From Dyella flava (GTDB lineage: Bacteria > Pseudomonadota > Gammaproteobacteria > Xanthomonadales > Rhodanobacteraceae): a DNA stretch of 64,000 nt. Below, one piece after another: positions 30,697 through 38,790 of the stretch (within the stretch, counting starts at the first letter, position 1; each line of letters starts with the position of its first letter). Location of the stretch: NCBI RefSeq assembly GCF_016904955.1, contig NZ_JADIKE010000035.1, positions 62,001 to 126,000 of the forward strand. Direction: 5' to 3'. Under the pieces are notes generated by a model that did no database searches, was not told the DNA's origin, and saw only the letters and a list, made by a program, of their open reading frames with translations. Made by a program: the position numbers and the translations under genes.

Positions 30697-31446
30697 TTAG
30701 CTTTTAAGCAGTTCGGCGAGGATCGGCGGCACCGCAGCAGTGGCGGCCGCCAGGTGGGCAAAGATTTCCTCGATGCTGATTTCAGCCTCGTCGCCGCAGC
30801 CGGCAGCAAAATTGGCGACCAGCGCCAGACAGGCGTATTCCAGTTCCAGCTCGCGTGCCAGGGCGGCTTCGGGCATGCCGGTCATACCCACCAGATCGCA
30901 GCCATCGCGTTTCATACGGGCAATCTCGGCGCGGGTTTCCAGACGCGGCCCCTGGGTGGCGCCATAGCAACCGCCATCGATGACGGCAATACCGGCCTTG
31001 TGCGCTGCAGCCAGCAAGGCCGCACGCAACGCGGCGGTGTAGGGTTCGCTGAAGTCGATGTGCCTGACCTCCGCACCTTCCACGTCGCAAAAGCTGGTGT
31101 AGCGGCCATGGGTGTAGTCGATAACCTGATCCGGCACCACGATCACGCGCGGCCCCATGTCATCGCGAATGCCGCCCACTGCATTCACACCGATCACCCG
31201 GCGCGCGCCGAGGTGGTGCAAGGCCCACAGGTTGGCGCGGTAGTTCACGCGATGCGGCGGCAGCGTATGGCTTTCACCATGCCGCGCCAGGAAGGCGATG
31301 CGGCGACCGGCGAAATCGCCGATCACCACATCACCGGAAGCCGGGCCATATGGAGTGTCCACGCTTTGCCGCGAGGTGTTTTCCAGGCCCGGAAAGTTGT
31401 AGAGGCCGCTGCCGCCGATGACGGCCAGATCGATGGAGTGAGTCAT
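30697..31446 (-). CDS. 5'-methylthioadenosine / S-methyl-5'-thioinosine phosphorylase
   Basis: A 249-residue purine-nucleoside phosphorylase-like enzyme of the MTAP type, cleaving methylthio-nucleosides with phosphate. Motifs include VIGGSGLYNFPGL, LARHGESHTLPPHRVNYRANLWAL, GVNAVGGIRDDMGP, CYGATQGPRLETRAEI and DLVGMTGMPEAALARELEL. Pseudomonas aeruginosa has a relative (PA3004) specific for methylthioinosine. Immediate linkage to hpt, which recycles hypoxanthine, favours that specificity here. It starts at ATG 31446, 24 bases after the hpt stop. Confidence 0.93.
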   Translation of the reverse strand: MTHSIDLAVIGGSGLYNFPGLENTSRQSVDTPYGPASGDVVIGDFAGRRIAFLARHGESHTLPPHRVNYRANLWALHHLGARRVIGVNAVGGIRDDMGPRVIVVPDQVIDYTHGRYTSFCDVEGAEVRHIDFSEPYTAALRAALLAAAHKAGIAVIDGGCYGATQGPRLETRAEIARMKRDGCDLVGMTGMPEAALARELELEYACLALVANFAAGCGDEAEISIEEIFAHLAAATAAVPPILAELLKS

Positions 31447-31470
31447 AAAGAACTATTCCGGTGTATGGAT

Positions 31471-32034
31471 TTAGCGAAGCGCGTAAATGGCCGGCAGATT
31501 ACGGCCCTGCTCGTAGTAGTCCATGCCGTAGCCGAAGACATAGCGGTCGGGAACCTCCACGCCGTTGAAATCGCTGCGTATGCCCTCCGCACAACGGTCG
31601 TGCCGCTTGCAGCAGAGTGTCGCCACCAGCACACGCTTTGCACCGCGGCGCAGGCAATCATTACGCACTGCCTTCAGCGTGTGGCCTTCGTCGAGAATGT
31701 CGTCGACCAGCAGCACTGTGCGGTCTTGCAGCGATACCGCCGGTTCGCGCAGCCAATGCAGATCGCTACCTGAAGTGGCACCGCGGTAACGGGTGGCGTG
31801 CACGTAATCGAATTCCAGGTCAGTGCGGATCGATAAGGCAAGCTGGCCGCCAAACATCAGCGCGCCGTTCATGACGGTGAGAAACACGGCGCGTTCGCCG
31901 TCGAGCGCGGTATCGATGGCGCGCCCCATATCGGCAATGACGGTATCCAGTTCTTCCCGCTCGAACAGTACGTCGGCCTGCAGCAGCGCATCGGCCAGAA
32001 CGGGAGCAGCCTGGTTGGAGAGAGATGGACTCAT
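31471..32034 (-). CDS. hpt: Hypoxanthine(-guanine) phosphoribosyltransferase
   Basis: A 187-residue type I phosphoribosyltransferase converting hypoxanthine (and perhaps guanine) plus PRPP to IMP/GMP. The PRPP loop VLLVDDILDEGHTLKAV is diagnostic, and the C-terminal PDRYVFGYGMDYYEQGRNLP is typical. It overlaps nagZ by 4 bp and is followed by the methylthio-nucleoside phosphorylase, whose product could be its substrate. Confidence 0.95.
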   Translation of the reverse strand: MSPSLSNQAAPVLADALLQADVLFEREELDTVIADMGRAIDTALDGERAVFLTVMNGALMFGGQLALSIRTDLEFDYVHATRYRGATSGSDLHWLREPAVSLQDRTVLLVDDILDEGHTLKAVRNDCLRRGAKRVLVATLCCKRHDRCAEGIRSDFNGVEVPDRYVFGYGMDYYEQGRNLPAIYALR

Positions 32035-33038
32035 GGCAGATCCAATGCAGTAACACGGGCGACGAAACGGTCGCGTTGCGGGTTGTCGAGCAGACCAGCC
32101 CAGGTCGCGCCAATGGCGCCGCGCAGGCTGGCAATGCGTTGCAGGCTGGCTGACGATGGCGACGAGGGTATGGCGGCAATCGCCTCCTCCACCACCTCCG
32201 GGAAGCAGGCCAGTACCAGATCGCAGCCGGCCGCCAGATGCGCCTGGACACGCGCCCTGACCCCACCGGCCACACCAGCCGCGGCCATGCTGATGTCATC
32301 ACTGATGACCGCGCCCTGGAAACCCAGCTCTTCGCGCAGGATGCCGTGGATCCAGCGATGCGAGAAGCCCGCCGGCTGCTCGTCGACCGCGGGATAGACC
32401 ACGTGAGCCATCATCACTGCTTCGGCATGCGCGGAGAATGCCTCGGCGAAGGGGCGTAGGTCGTTCTGGCGGATGTCATCCAGCGAACGCGGATCGATCG
32501 CCTGGGCCTTGTGCGTATCCACAGCCACCGAGCCATGTCCCGGGAAATGCTTGAGCACGGCCGCCATGCCGCCCAGGTGCATGCCGCGCACATAGGCGTG
32601 GATCAGCTCGGCCGTCACGCCCGGATCGGCGTGGAAGGCACGCGCACCGATAGCGGCGTTTCCGCGTGCCAGATCGGCCACCGGCGCAAAGCTGAAATCG
32701 ATACCACTGGCGCGTAGCTCGCTGGCCATTACCCAGGCGTGTTCTTCGGCCAGGCGCGCCGCTTCGCCGGGATCACGGTCGTACATCTCGCCGATCCTGG
32801 CCAAGGCAGGCAGCCGCGTAAAGCCGTCGCGGAACCGCTGTACAGGCCCCCCTTCCTGGTCGACCGCCAACAGAAAATCTTCCCCGGCGACGGCGCGAAT
32901 CGATTCAACCAGCGCGAGCAACTGATCGCGGCTGGCAAAATTGCGCGAGAAGAAAATGACACCCGCAACACCTGGCGCGGTCAGCCAGGCGCGTTCGTGC
33001 GGCTGCAGCTCGGTGCCGGCGATACCAATCAACAGCAT
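32031..33038 (-). CDS. nagZ: Beta-N-acetylhexosaminidase NagZ
   Basis: Cytoplasmic family-3 glycosidase that removes GlcNAc from anhydro-muropeptides in cell-wall recycling, and so affects AmpC induction in many Gram-negatives. The 335 residues include VDQEGGPVQRF, FAPVADLARGNAAIGARAF, the catalytic-site KHFPGHGSVAVDTHK (His of the acid/base dyad) and the nucleophile Asp in AVISDDISMAA. It lies in a tight operon: its start shares a base with the CYTH stop (TGATG) and its end overlaps hpt by 4 bp. Confidence 0.96.
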   Translation of the reverse strand: MLLIGIAGTELQPHERAWLTAPGVAGVIFFSRNFASRDQLLALVESIRAVAGEDFLLAVDQEGGPVQRFRDGFTRLPALARIGEMYDRDPGEAARLAEEHAWVMASELRASGIDFSFAPVADLARGNAAIGARAFHADPGVTAELIHAYVRGMHLGGMAAVLKHFPGHGSVAVDTHKAQAIDPRSLDDIRQNDLRPFAEAFSAHAEAVMMAHVVYPAVDEQPAGFSHRWIHGILREELGFQGAVISDDISMAAAGVAGGVRARVQAHLAAGCDLVLACFPEVVEEAIAAIPSSPSSASLQRIASLRGAIGATWAGLLDNPQRDRFVARVTALDLP

Positions 33039-33577
33039 CAGGCATGATCTCCCTGGGCGAGCTGCGCATCAGTCGCATCGCGCTCGGCATCCGTCCATTT
33101 GGCGAACGGATGCTCGATCAGATTGACGTTGTAATAGCGCGCCAGATCGCTGACTTCGCGCCCCAACCAGGCTGGACGCGGAAAATCTGCATCGGTGGCG
33201 GGCAGTTCGATTTCCGCGACGATCAGGCCCCGGTTATCGCCGAGAAACTCATCGATCTCGAACAGCCAGCCGTCAATGTCAACGTGATGGCGCGTTTTCT
33301 CCAGCGTGCCATCGCACAAGGTTTCCAGCATGGATTGCGCATCGGCCAACGGCAAAGGGAGTTCGTATTCGCTGCGGGCAATGCCGAGCTCTACCGACTT
33401 GATGTTGAGCCAAGCCTGCTCGCCACTGATACGCACCCGCACCGATGCGCGGGCCGCGCCATCGCGCAGTGCGCGCACGTTGACCAGATAACCCTGCGCA
33501 ATGTGCTTGCTGTGCGTGACAGCTGCGCGCCAGGCGTCACTGGCGAGCAGGAATTTGCGTTCGATTTCAATACCCAT
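33038..33577 (-). CDS. CYTH-domain protein (triphosphate-binding tunnel family)
   Basis: A 179-residue single CYTH domain. The defining EIERKFLL is at the N-terminus, with alternating charged strands (ASVRVRISG, WLNIKS, RSEYELPLP, EIDEFLGDN, LIVAEIEL) lining the tunnel. Bacterial relatives are inorganic triphosphatases, thiamine-triphosphatases or class IV adenylate cyclases; a triphosphatase is the safer guess. The native-looking start is the ATG at 33577. Right behind it begins a 30-bp inverted-repeat end that supplies its ribosome-binding region, and an in-frame ATG inside the repeat would add MDKSIP. Confidence 0.9.
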   Translation of the reverse strand: MGIEIERKFLLASDAWRAAVTHSKHIAQGYLVNVRALRDGAARASVRVRISGEQAWLNIKSVELGIARSEYELPLPLADAQSMLETLCDGTLEKTRHHVDIDGWLFEIDEFLGDNRGLIVAEIELPATDADFPRPAWLGREVSDLARYYNVNLIEHPFAKWTDAERDATDAQLAQGDHA

Positions 33578-33773
33578 AGGGATGCTCTTATCCATTATTC
33601 GTAGGCGTCACCAGCCCTACGCTTCAATTTCAAATGACCAGGCGATGTCCAGAAGGCTCGCAGGACGTGCCGCGCGGATTGAACAGACGGCCAGTCTGCC
33701 CTGCGCCACCCAACATACCCTGAGAGCTTTCTGGACATCATGCCGCCTACGAATAATGGATAAGAGCATCCCT
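33578..33773. mobile_element. 196-bp MITE-like element with perfect 30-bp terminal inverted repeats
   Basis: The terminal arms 33578-33607 and 33744-33773 are perfect inverted copies (30/30). Inside them a second, imperfect inverted pair (GATGTCCAGAA-GCTC at about 33644-33660, complemented at 33719-33738) extends the foldback. The remaining core is about 55 bases. No transposase or convincing protein is encoded. The element exactly fills the gap between the CYTH start codon and the rlmD stop. Each end carries an outward-facing ATGGATAAGAGCATCCC. No target-site duplication is obvious. Confidence 0.75.
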
Positions 33774-33778
33774 GGATT

Positions 33779-35092
33779 TTACCTGCGCTCGAACAGTGCA
33801 ATGGATTCGACATGCGCGGTGTGCGGGAACATGTCCATCACACCTGCCGAAACCAGCCGGAAACCATGCTGATTGACCAGGATGCCGGCGTCGCGCGCCA
33901 GCGAGGCTGGATGGCACGACACATAGACGATGCGCCCGGTCTCTTTGTGCGGCAGATATTCCAGCACCTTGTCGGCGCCCGCGCGCGGCGGATCGAGCAG
34001 TAGCTTATCCCAGGGTTTGCGCGCCCAATCGGTACCGCGCTGATCTTCGAACAGGTTGGCTACGTTGAAGCTCGCGTTGGCAATGCCATTGCGAGTGGCA
34101 TTATCGGCTGCGCGCGCGACCAGGCCATGTTCACCTTCAACGCCGGTGACTTCGGCGACACGCCGCGCCAACGGCAAGGTGAAGTTGCCCAGGCCGCAGA
34201 ATAGATCGAGTACGCGATCTTGCGGTTGCGGGTCCAGCAACTCCAGCGTGCGCGCCAGCATGCGCCGGTTCATGCCGGCATTGACCTGCACGAAATCAAG
34301 CGGCTGGAACTCCAGCTCGACGTCCTCAACCCCTTCGCCGCCCGGAATGCGGAACGCAAGCCGCGGGTTTTCCGGCCACAGCGCATGCACGCTGCTAATG
34401 CCACCGGGCTGCAGATAGATGGCAAAACCATGCGCTTGCGCGAACGCCACCAGCTTGGCGCGATCGCTGTCACTCAAAGGTTTGAGGTGGCGAAACACCA
34501 GCGCAACCGTGTCGTCACCCGCGGCGAATTCGATCTGCGCGATATCGGCCGCGGAATCCATGCTGCCGACCAGCTCGCCCAGCAGGCCGATCTTCGGGCC
34601 GATGGCGGGATGCACGACATCGCAATGCGTAATATCCGCCACGAAGCGCGGATTGCTTTCTTCGCGAAAACCCACCAGCACACGCCCTTTTTTTGCGACG
34701 GCGCGTACCGACAGGCGCCCCTTGCGCCGATAGCCCCAGGGCTCATCGGTAAGCGGCGGCAGCCAGTTTTCCGGTTCGACCTTGCCGATGCGTGTGAAAT
34801 TGTCGACCAGTACGCGCTGCTTGGCTTCAATCTGCGCGAAAGCATCCAGATGCTGCAATGAGCATCCGCCGCACTGGCCGAAGTGACGACAACGCGGCTC
34901 CACGCGATGAGGCGACCGGGTAAGCACCTCGATCGTTTCGGCCTCGTCGAAATTGCGGTGGCGCTTGCGGATCTTCAAGCGCACCTGCTCGCCAAGCAAT
35001 GCGCCACTGACAAAAACGGTCTTGCCGTCGATCCGGGCCACACCCCGGCCGTCGTGACTCAAATCGGTGATGGGAGCTTCTAACTCGCTCAT
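33779..35092 (-). CDS. rlmD: 23S rRNA (uracil-1939-C5)-methyltransferase
   Basis: SAM-dependent enzyme making m5U1939 in 23S rRNA. The 437 residues comprise an N-terminal TRAM domain (ITDLSHDGRGVARIDGKTVFVSGAL), an iron-sulfur cluster motif (CRHFGQCGGCSLQH), the SAM site (VLDLFCGLGNFTLPLA) and the catalytic cysteine region (LLDPPRAGADKVLEYL, then VYVSCHPASLARD). The ATG at 35092 is taken; two codons upstream a GTG is also in frame. The stop lies 6 bases from the inverted-repeat element. Confidence 0.97.
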   Translation of the reverse strand: MSELEAPITDLSHDGRGVARIDGKTVFVSGALLGEQVRLKIRKRHRNFDEAETIEVLTRSPHRVEPRCRHFGQCGGCSLQHLDAFAQIEAKQRVLVDNFTRIGKVEPENWLPPLTDEPWGYRRKGRLSVRAVAKKGRVLVGFREESNPRFVADITHCDVVHPAIGPKIGLLGELVGSMDSAADIAQIEFAAGDDTVALVFRHLKPLSDSDRAKLVAFAQAHGFAIYLQPGGISSVHALWPENPRLAFRIPGGEGVEDVELEFQPLDFVQVNAGMNRRMLARTLELLDPQPQDRVLDLFCGLGNFTLPLARRVAEVTGVEGEHGLVARAADNATRNGIANASFNVANLFEDQRGTDWARKPWDKLLLDPPRAGADKVLEYLPHKETGRIVYVSCHPASLARDAGILVNQHGFRLVSAGVMDMFPHTAHVESIALFERR

Positions 35093-35232
35093 TGGCACTC
35101 TTTGTAAAGCGTAGCGCCCAGATCCGCCGACCCGGGCAAGATGAAAGAAAGTATCAGGCTAAAGAAGCCTCGCTAGCTGTCCATGATACCAGCCAGGGCC
35201 GGCTGCCTCCGGACCTGCTTTCCTGACAGCAC

Positions 35233-37254
35233 TTAGCGCTCGGCCACCGCCCCCTGGGACGCCGCCTTCAGACGGCGCAGGAATACCGGCCATTCGATCC
35301 GGTTTTGTTCCCCCACCACGTGAAGATAGGGCAAGCCCGAGCCTTCCACGATGGTGTAGCCGTTATTGCCGCCATCCAGACCGCTGAAGGTACAAATGCC
35401 ATTTTGCAGGCTGCTGTTGATGCCCATGCGCTTGTAGCTAAGCGTTTTGAACAACTTCATCACCGCGCCCTGCAGCCCGCTTGCGGGGGTGCCGCCGGTA
35501 ACGACCGACAGATTGTTGGCAGCGCGCAAACTGATGCGTCCACCGTTCTGAGCCAATAGCGCAGCCGTAAATGCAACCGGGCTGCCACCGGCCAGCTGCA
35601 AGCCATCGATCGAGCCATCCAGCCTTCCGGTCATGCTGCCGAAATTGAAGGCATCGGCCAGCGGAGCCAGGTCCAATTGATGCAGGCTGACGTCGCCAGC
35701 CACCATTGGACTGTTACTGAAAGGCTGCTGCATAGACAAATGCCGGATGACGGCCGTGCCGTCGAAGGCCTTGATGGTCAGTTGACCTTGCAAGGCGTAG
35801 CGCCCGTCGACCCACTGCATGGAAGCAATGTTGCCGCCAAGCGTGCCAGCAAACGGCATCCAGCCCACGCTCTGGTTGAGCGTAGCCATGTCTAGGCCAG
35901 ACAGGTCAGCGGCAAGATTGAAGCGCTCGGCTTTCGGTGCGGCAGGGCGCCATTCCAATGCAGTGAAATGAACCTGCCCTTTCAAAATGGAAATATCGAG
36001 CGGCGATTGCAGGTTCAAGCTGCCGCCACGACTACGCCAACGCGACTGCGCCGCACCGATCGCGAACTGGCGCATGACCAGCTGATTCCAGGCCAAGGTC
36101 GTCGTGGACTTGTCGCCCTGCGCCGCCCAATCGAGATCGCCGCGCACACCGTTGGCCTGCAACTGCCCGTTGCCGTCAGCAAGATCGAGCCCATCGCTAT
36201 GGAAGGCGAAGCTGCGCCAGGTATCGGCTGCGTAATCGACATGCCCGTTAACTTGCCCGGCGATGTGCAGGTTGGGAGCCGCTGCGCTGTCAAGCCAAGG
36301 CTGGCCGTAACGATCATAAGCGGCCGGAAAACGCGCCTGGAAATGATCCAGTTTGAGCTTCTGCACATTGCCTTTGGCATCGATGGCGATTGAGCCATCC
36401 AGTAGCAAGGCATCTTCATCGTCCAGGTGCAGATGGCTGATGGCTACCCCACCTTTTTCCATATTCGCACCAAGATCAAACACCACGTCATGTTCGGGCA
36501 AACGCGCCAGCACGGGACCGAACTGCAATTGGCCGCCGTGCACTCCACCGTTGAGTATCAGCTGCGCTGGGTGAGTGGTGGCATCGACTGCGAATCGCGC
36601 ATGACCCGTAAGGCCGTCACCTGACGGATTACCGGTGGGCGTGACGTACTTGAGATCCGTGATATTGAGATCACCCGACGATTGATAACCTTGATCACGC
36701 ACATCCAGCGCAAGATCCGCATCCAGCTTGCCCCCCGTGATGTGGCCCGGCCACACCGTCGCCAGCAAGCCTTGCAGCCAGCTGGCTGGAAGGTTCCGCA
36801 GGTTGATCTGCGCGTGGCTGGGTTGATCCAGGGGAAATGCCGTACCGATATGAGTCGCGCCCTGATCGGCGTTGATCGCCAAGGTATTGGCCGAGGCATC
36901 GATCACCAAATTGATCTTGGCATTAGCCAATGCCCCACCTGGCGCACCAGTGAGCTGCGCCGCACCATCGAACATCCAGCGCATCTGGACATCACGCTGC
37001 AGGTTGCCGGTCAGCGTGAGCGCAACATGTCGCCAACCAACCGCAGGGATGTCGGCTTTGCCGGCACGCAGAACAACTTGCATCGTATTCGGGATGGCAC
37101 CGGGGGTGAGCTGCGTCTGTACATCCTGGAGGCTTACGCCGGGTAGATCGATCCGTTTGGCCGCGAGCACGGTATCCGCCCACGCCGGCGCGGACCCAAG
37201 GAGGCCGCAACAGATGAACAGGCATAGCAGGAGGCGGTGTGATGGACACATCAT
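35233..37254 (-). CDS. AsmA/YdbH-like periplasmic protein
   Basis: A 673-residue exported protein with a signal peptide (about 26 residues, ending APAWA-DT). A long beta-rich, low-complexity body of repeating short hydrophobic strands follows (for example GGKLDADLALDV, GGVHGGQLQFGPVLARLP, GGNIASMQWVDGRYALQGQLTI). The end, YKRMGINSSLQNGICTFSGLD...LHVVGEQNRIEWPVFL, matches the C-terminal style of AsmA/YdbH/TamB-type inter-membrane lipid-transfer proteins. A role in phospholipid transport or outer-membrane maintenance is inferred from fold style only. Two adjacent ATGs (37254, 37251) can start it. Confidence 0.75.
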   Translation of the reverse strand: MMCPSHRLLLCLFICCGLLGSAPAWADTVLAAKRIDLPGVSLQDVQTQLTPGAIPNTMQVVLRAGKADIPAVGWRHVALTLTGNLQRDVQMRWMFDGAAQLTGAPGGALANAKINLVIDASANTLAINADQGATHIGTAFPLDQPSHAQINLRNLPASWLQGLLATVWPGHITGGKLDADLALDVRDQGYQSSGDLNITDLKYVTPTGNPSGDGLTGHARFAVDATTHPAQLILNGGVHGGQLQFGPVLARLPEHDVVFDLGANMEKGGVAISHLHLDDEDALLLDGSIAIDAKGNVQKLKLDHFQARFPAAYDRYGQPWLDSAAAPNLHIAGQVNGHVDYAADTWRSFAFHSDGLDLADGNGQLQANGVRGDLDWAAQGDKSTTTLAWNQLVMRQFAIGAAQSRWRSRGGSLNLQSPLDISILKGQVHFTALEWRPAAPKAERFNLAADLSGLDMATLNQSVGWMPFAGTLGGNIASMQWVDGRYALQGQLTIKAFDGTAVIRHLSMQQPFSNSPMVAGDVSLHQLDLAPLADAFNFGSMTGRLDGSIDGLQLAGGSPVAFTAALLAQNGGRISLRAANNLSVVTGGTPASGLQGAVMKLFKTLSYKRMGINSSLQNGICTFSGLDGGNNGYTIVEGSGLPYLHVVGEQNRIEWPVFLRRLKAASQGAVAER

Positions 37255-37301
37255 GTCAGCGCATTCTGCCAAACTAAGCTGAACGATACGGACACAAAGC
37301 C

Positions 37302-38036
37302 ATGGTGGGCCCGACAGAGGCGCACTTGCCCCCTACTCATCCGCCCCATGTGCTGGTAGCCGACGACGATGCCACCAGCCTTTGCTTTCTGGGCGACGCC
37401 CTGCATCAGCTGGGGGCCAGTGTCGCCTTGGCGGCGGATGGCGGGTCCGCGCTGGAGCAAGCCCGTGCCGAGGCGTTCGACCTGCTGATATTCGATTGCC
37501 GCATGCCCGATACCGATGCCGTGGGCCTGTTGACCCGCCTGCGCCATGAGCCGGATGCGCGTTCAGCTTGCAGCCCTGCCGTGGCGAGCAGCGCGGAACT
37601 TGATGCCCAGGCGCAACGCAGCCTGCTTGCCGCCGGCTTCCATGGAGTATTGGTGAAGCCGTGCACGTTGAAAGATCTGAGGGAGATCCTGACGCTGGCC
37701 GTGGCCGATCGGCATCGTCTGCCGCTGCTGGATGATGGGGTGGCACTGAGCACCAGCGGTACGCCCGCTGTCGTACAGGCGCTGCGTGGCCTGTTCTACC
37801 AGGAGCTGGTGACGATCGATCAGGAACTGGACGCGTTGAGCCAGGACGCCACCGTGCTGGAGGCCCGCCTGCACAAGCTGCGCTCATCCTGCGGTTTTTG
37901 CGGTGCGTCTTCGCTGAGCGGACACATCGCCTGTTTGCAGACGCATCTGAAACTCTGCCATCAAGGAGTCATGCTGCCTTTGGAGGAGTTTCGTCAGTCG
38001 CTGCGGCAAACAATGGCCGCCTTGGCAAAGGCGTAA
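37302..38036 (+). CDS. Response regulator with receiver and HPt-like domains
   Basis: A 244-residue two-domain signalling protein. The receiver (about residues 15-125) keeps the acidic cluster in VLVADDDATS, the phospho-acceptor Asp in LLIFDCRMPD, a Ser at the Thr/Ser switch (AVASSAE) and the conserved Lys in VLVKPCTLKD. The C-terminal part contains ARLHKLRSSCGFCGASSLSG, which matches the HPt helix with its phosphorylatable His. No DNA-binding or enzyme output is present, so it probably relays phosphate within a phosphorelay. No sensor kinase is adjacent; it lies between the AsmA-like gene (divergent) and recO (convergent). Confidence 0.85.
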   Translation: MVGPTEAHLPPTHPPHVLVADDDATSLCFLGDALHQLGASVALAADGGSALEQARAEAFDLLIFDCRMPDTDAVGLLTRLRHEPDARSACSPAVASSAELDAQAQRSLLAAGFHGVLVKPCTLKDLREILTLAVADRHRLPLLDDGVALSTSGTPAVVQALRGLFYQELVTIDQELDALSQDATVLEARLHKLRSSCGFCGASSLSGHIACLQTHLKLCHQGVMLPLEEFRQSLRQTMAALAKA

Positions 38037-38050
38037 GCGCCGGCCGGCGG

Positions 38051-38761
38051 TCAGCGGTGGGAAAGCGCACCACGCAACACACGCCATGCGCGTAACTCGA
38101 CTCCGCCAAGATGAAAACGGATCAGTTCACGCATCATGCCGCGCAAGGCATGCAAACCTTGAGGGTCGGGCATGCGGTCTTCCAGCAACAAGCGAAGATC
38201 GCTGCCGCGTATCGCGTGCGGCTCGGTTGCACGGCAACGCACCGGGCCGTGTTCGGGGCGGTAGATATACAGAGCATCGCCCTGCAGCGGCTCGCCACTG
38301 TCGGCATCGTCTTCGAGCTGCAGGGCGTAGCCGAGCGCAGACAGCAAATCACGTTCGAAACGACGCAGTTGCCATGCCAGCGATGGCTCCTGCGTCATTC
38401 GGACCAGGGTCTGCGCATAGGCGGTATAGAGCGTTGGATGGGGGTCCTGCCGCTCAGTGAGGCGTACCACCAATTCGTTGATATACAGACCGGCCAGGCC
38501 TGCATCGCCCTGCAAGCGCGGGGGCGGCCCGGCCGGCTCCGCCGTACGCAGTGTCGCCAGCTCGCCGCGCAGATGAAGATCCAGCAACAGGGGCTGAAAC
38601 GGTTCGAGCTGCGATCGCTGCACGCGCCCACGCTGACTGCGTACGCCGCGCGCAACGACGCCGATGCGACCGTGATCGCGGCTCAGGCATTCGAGCAGCA
38701 GCGAGGTTTCCCGGTACGGACGGGTATGCAGTACAAAGGCGGGTTGTTGCTCGATGAGCAT
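38051..38761 (-). CDS. recO: DNA repair protein RecO
   Basis: Mediator of RecA loading in the RecF pathway, working with RecR. The 236 residues include an N-terminal OB-fold (PAFVLHTRPYRETSLLLECLSRDHGRIGVVARGVR, quoted in part: TSLLLECLS and GRIGVVARG), a helical core (GLAGLYINELVVRLT, LRRFERDLLSALGYAL) and a C-terminal region with LRGMMRELIRFHLGG. The zinc-type cysteines seen in some RecO proteins are absent. The ATG at 38761 is used. It is last in the lepB-DUF4845-rnc-era-recO series. Confidence 0.95.
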   Translation of the reverse strand: MLIEQQPAFVLHTRPYRETSLLLECLSRDHGRIGVVARGVRSQRGRVQRSQLEPFQPLLLDLHLRGELATLRTAEPAGPPPRLQGDAGLAGLYINELVVRLTERQDPHPTLYTAYAQTLVRMTQEPSLAWQLRRFERDLLSALGYALQLEDDADSGEPLQGDALYIYRPEHGPVRCRATEPHAIRGSDLRLLLEDRMPDPQGLHALRGMMRELIRFHLGGVELRAWRVLRGALSHR

Positions 38762-38790
38762 CAAGCGTTTCTCTCCGCCTCGCCTAACGA

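Noticed and set aside
33501-33872. Small frames crossing the inverted-repeat element (124 codons plus strand; 72 codons minus strand at 33595-33813)
   Set aside because: They run across the foldback and into the ends of CYTH and rlmD; no ribosome-binding site. More likely by-products of the repeat than proteins.
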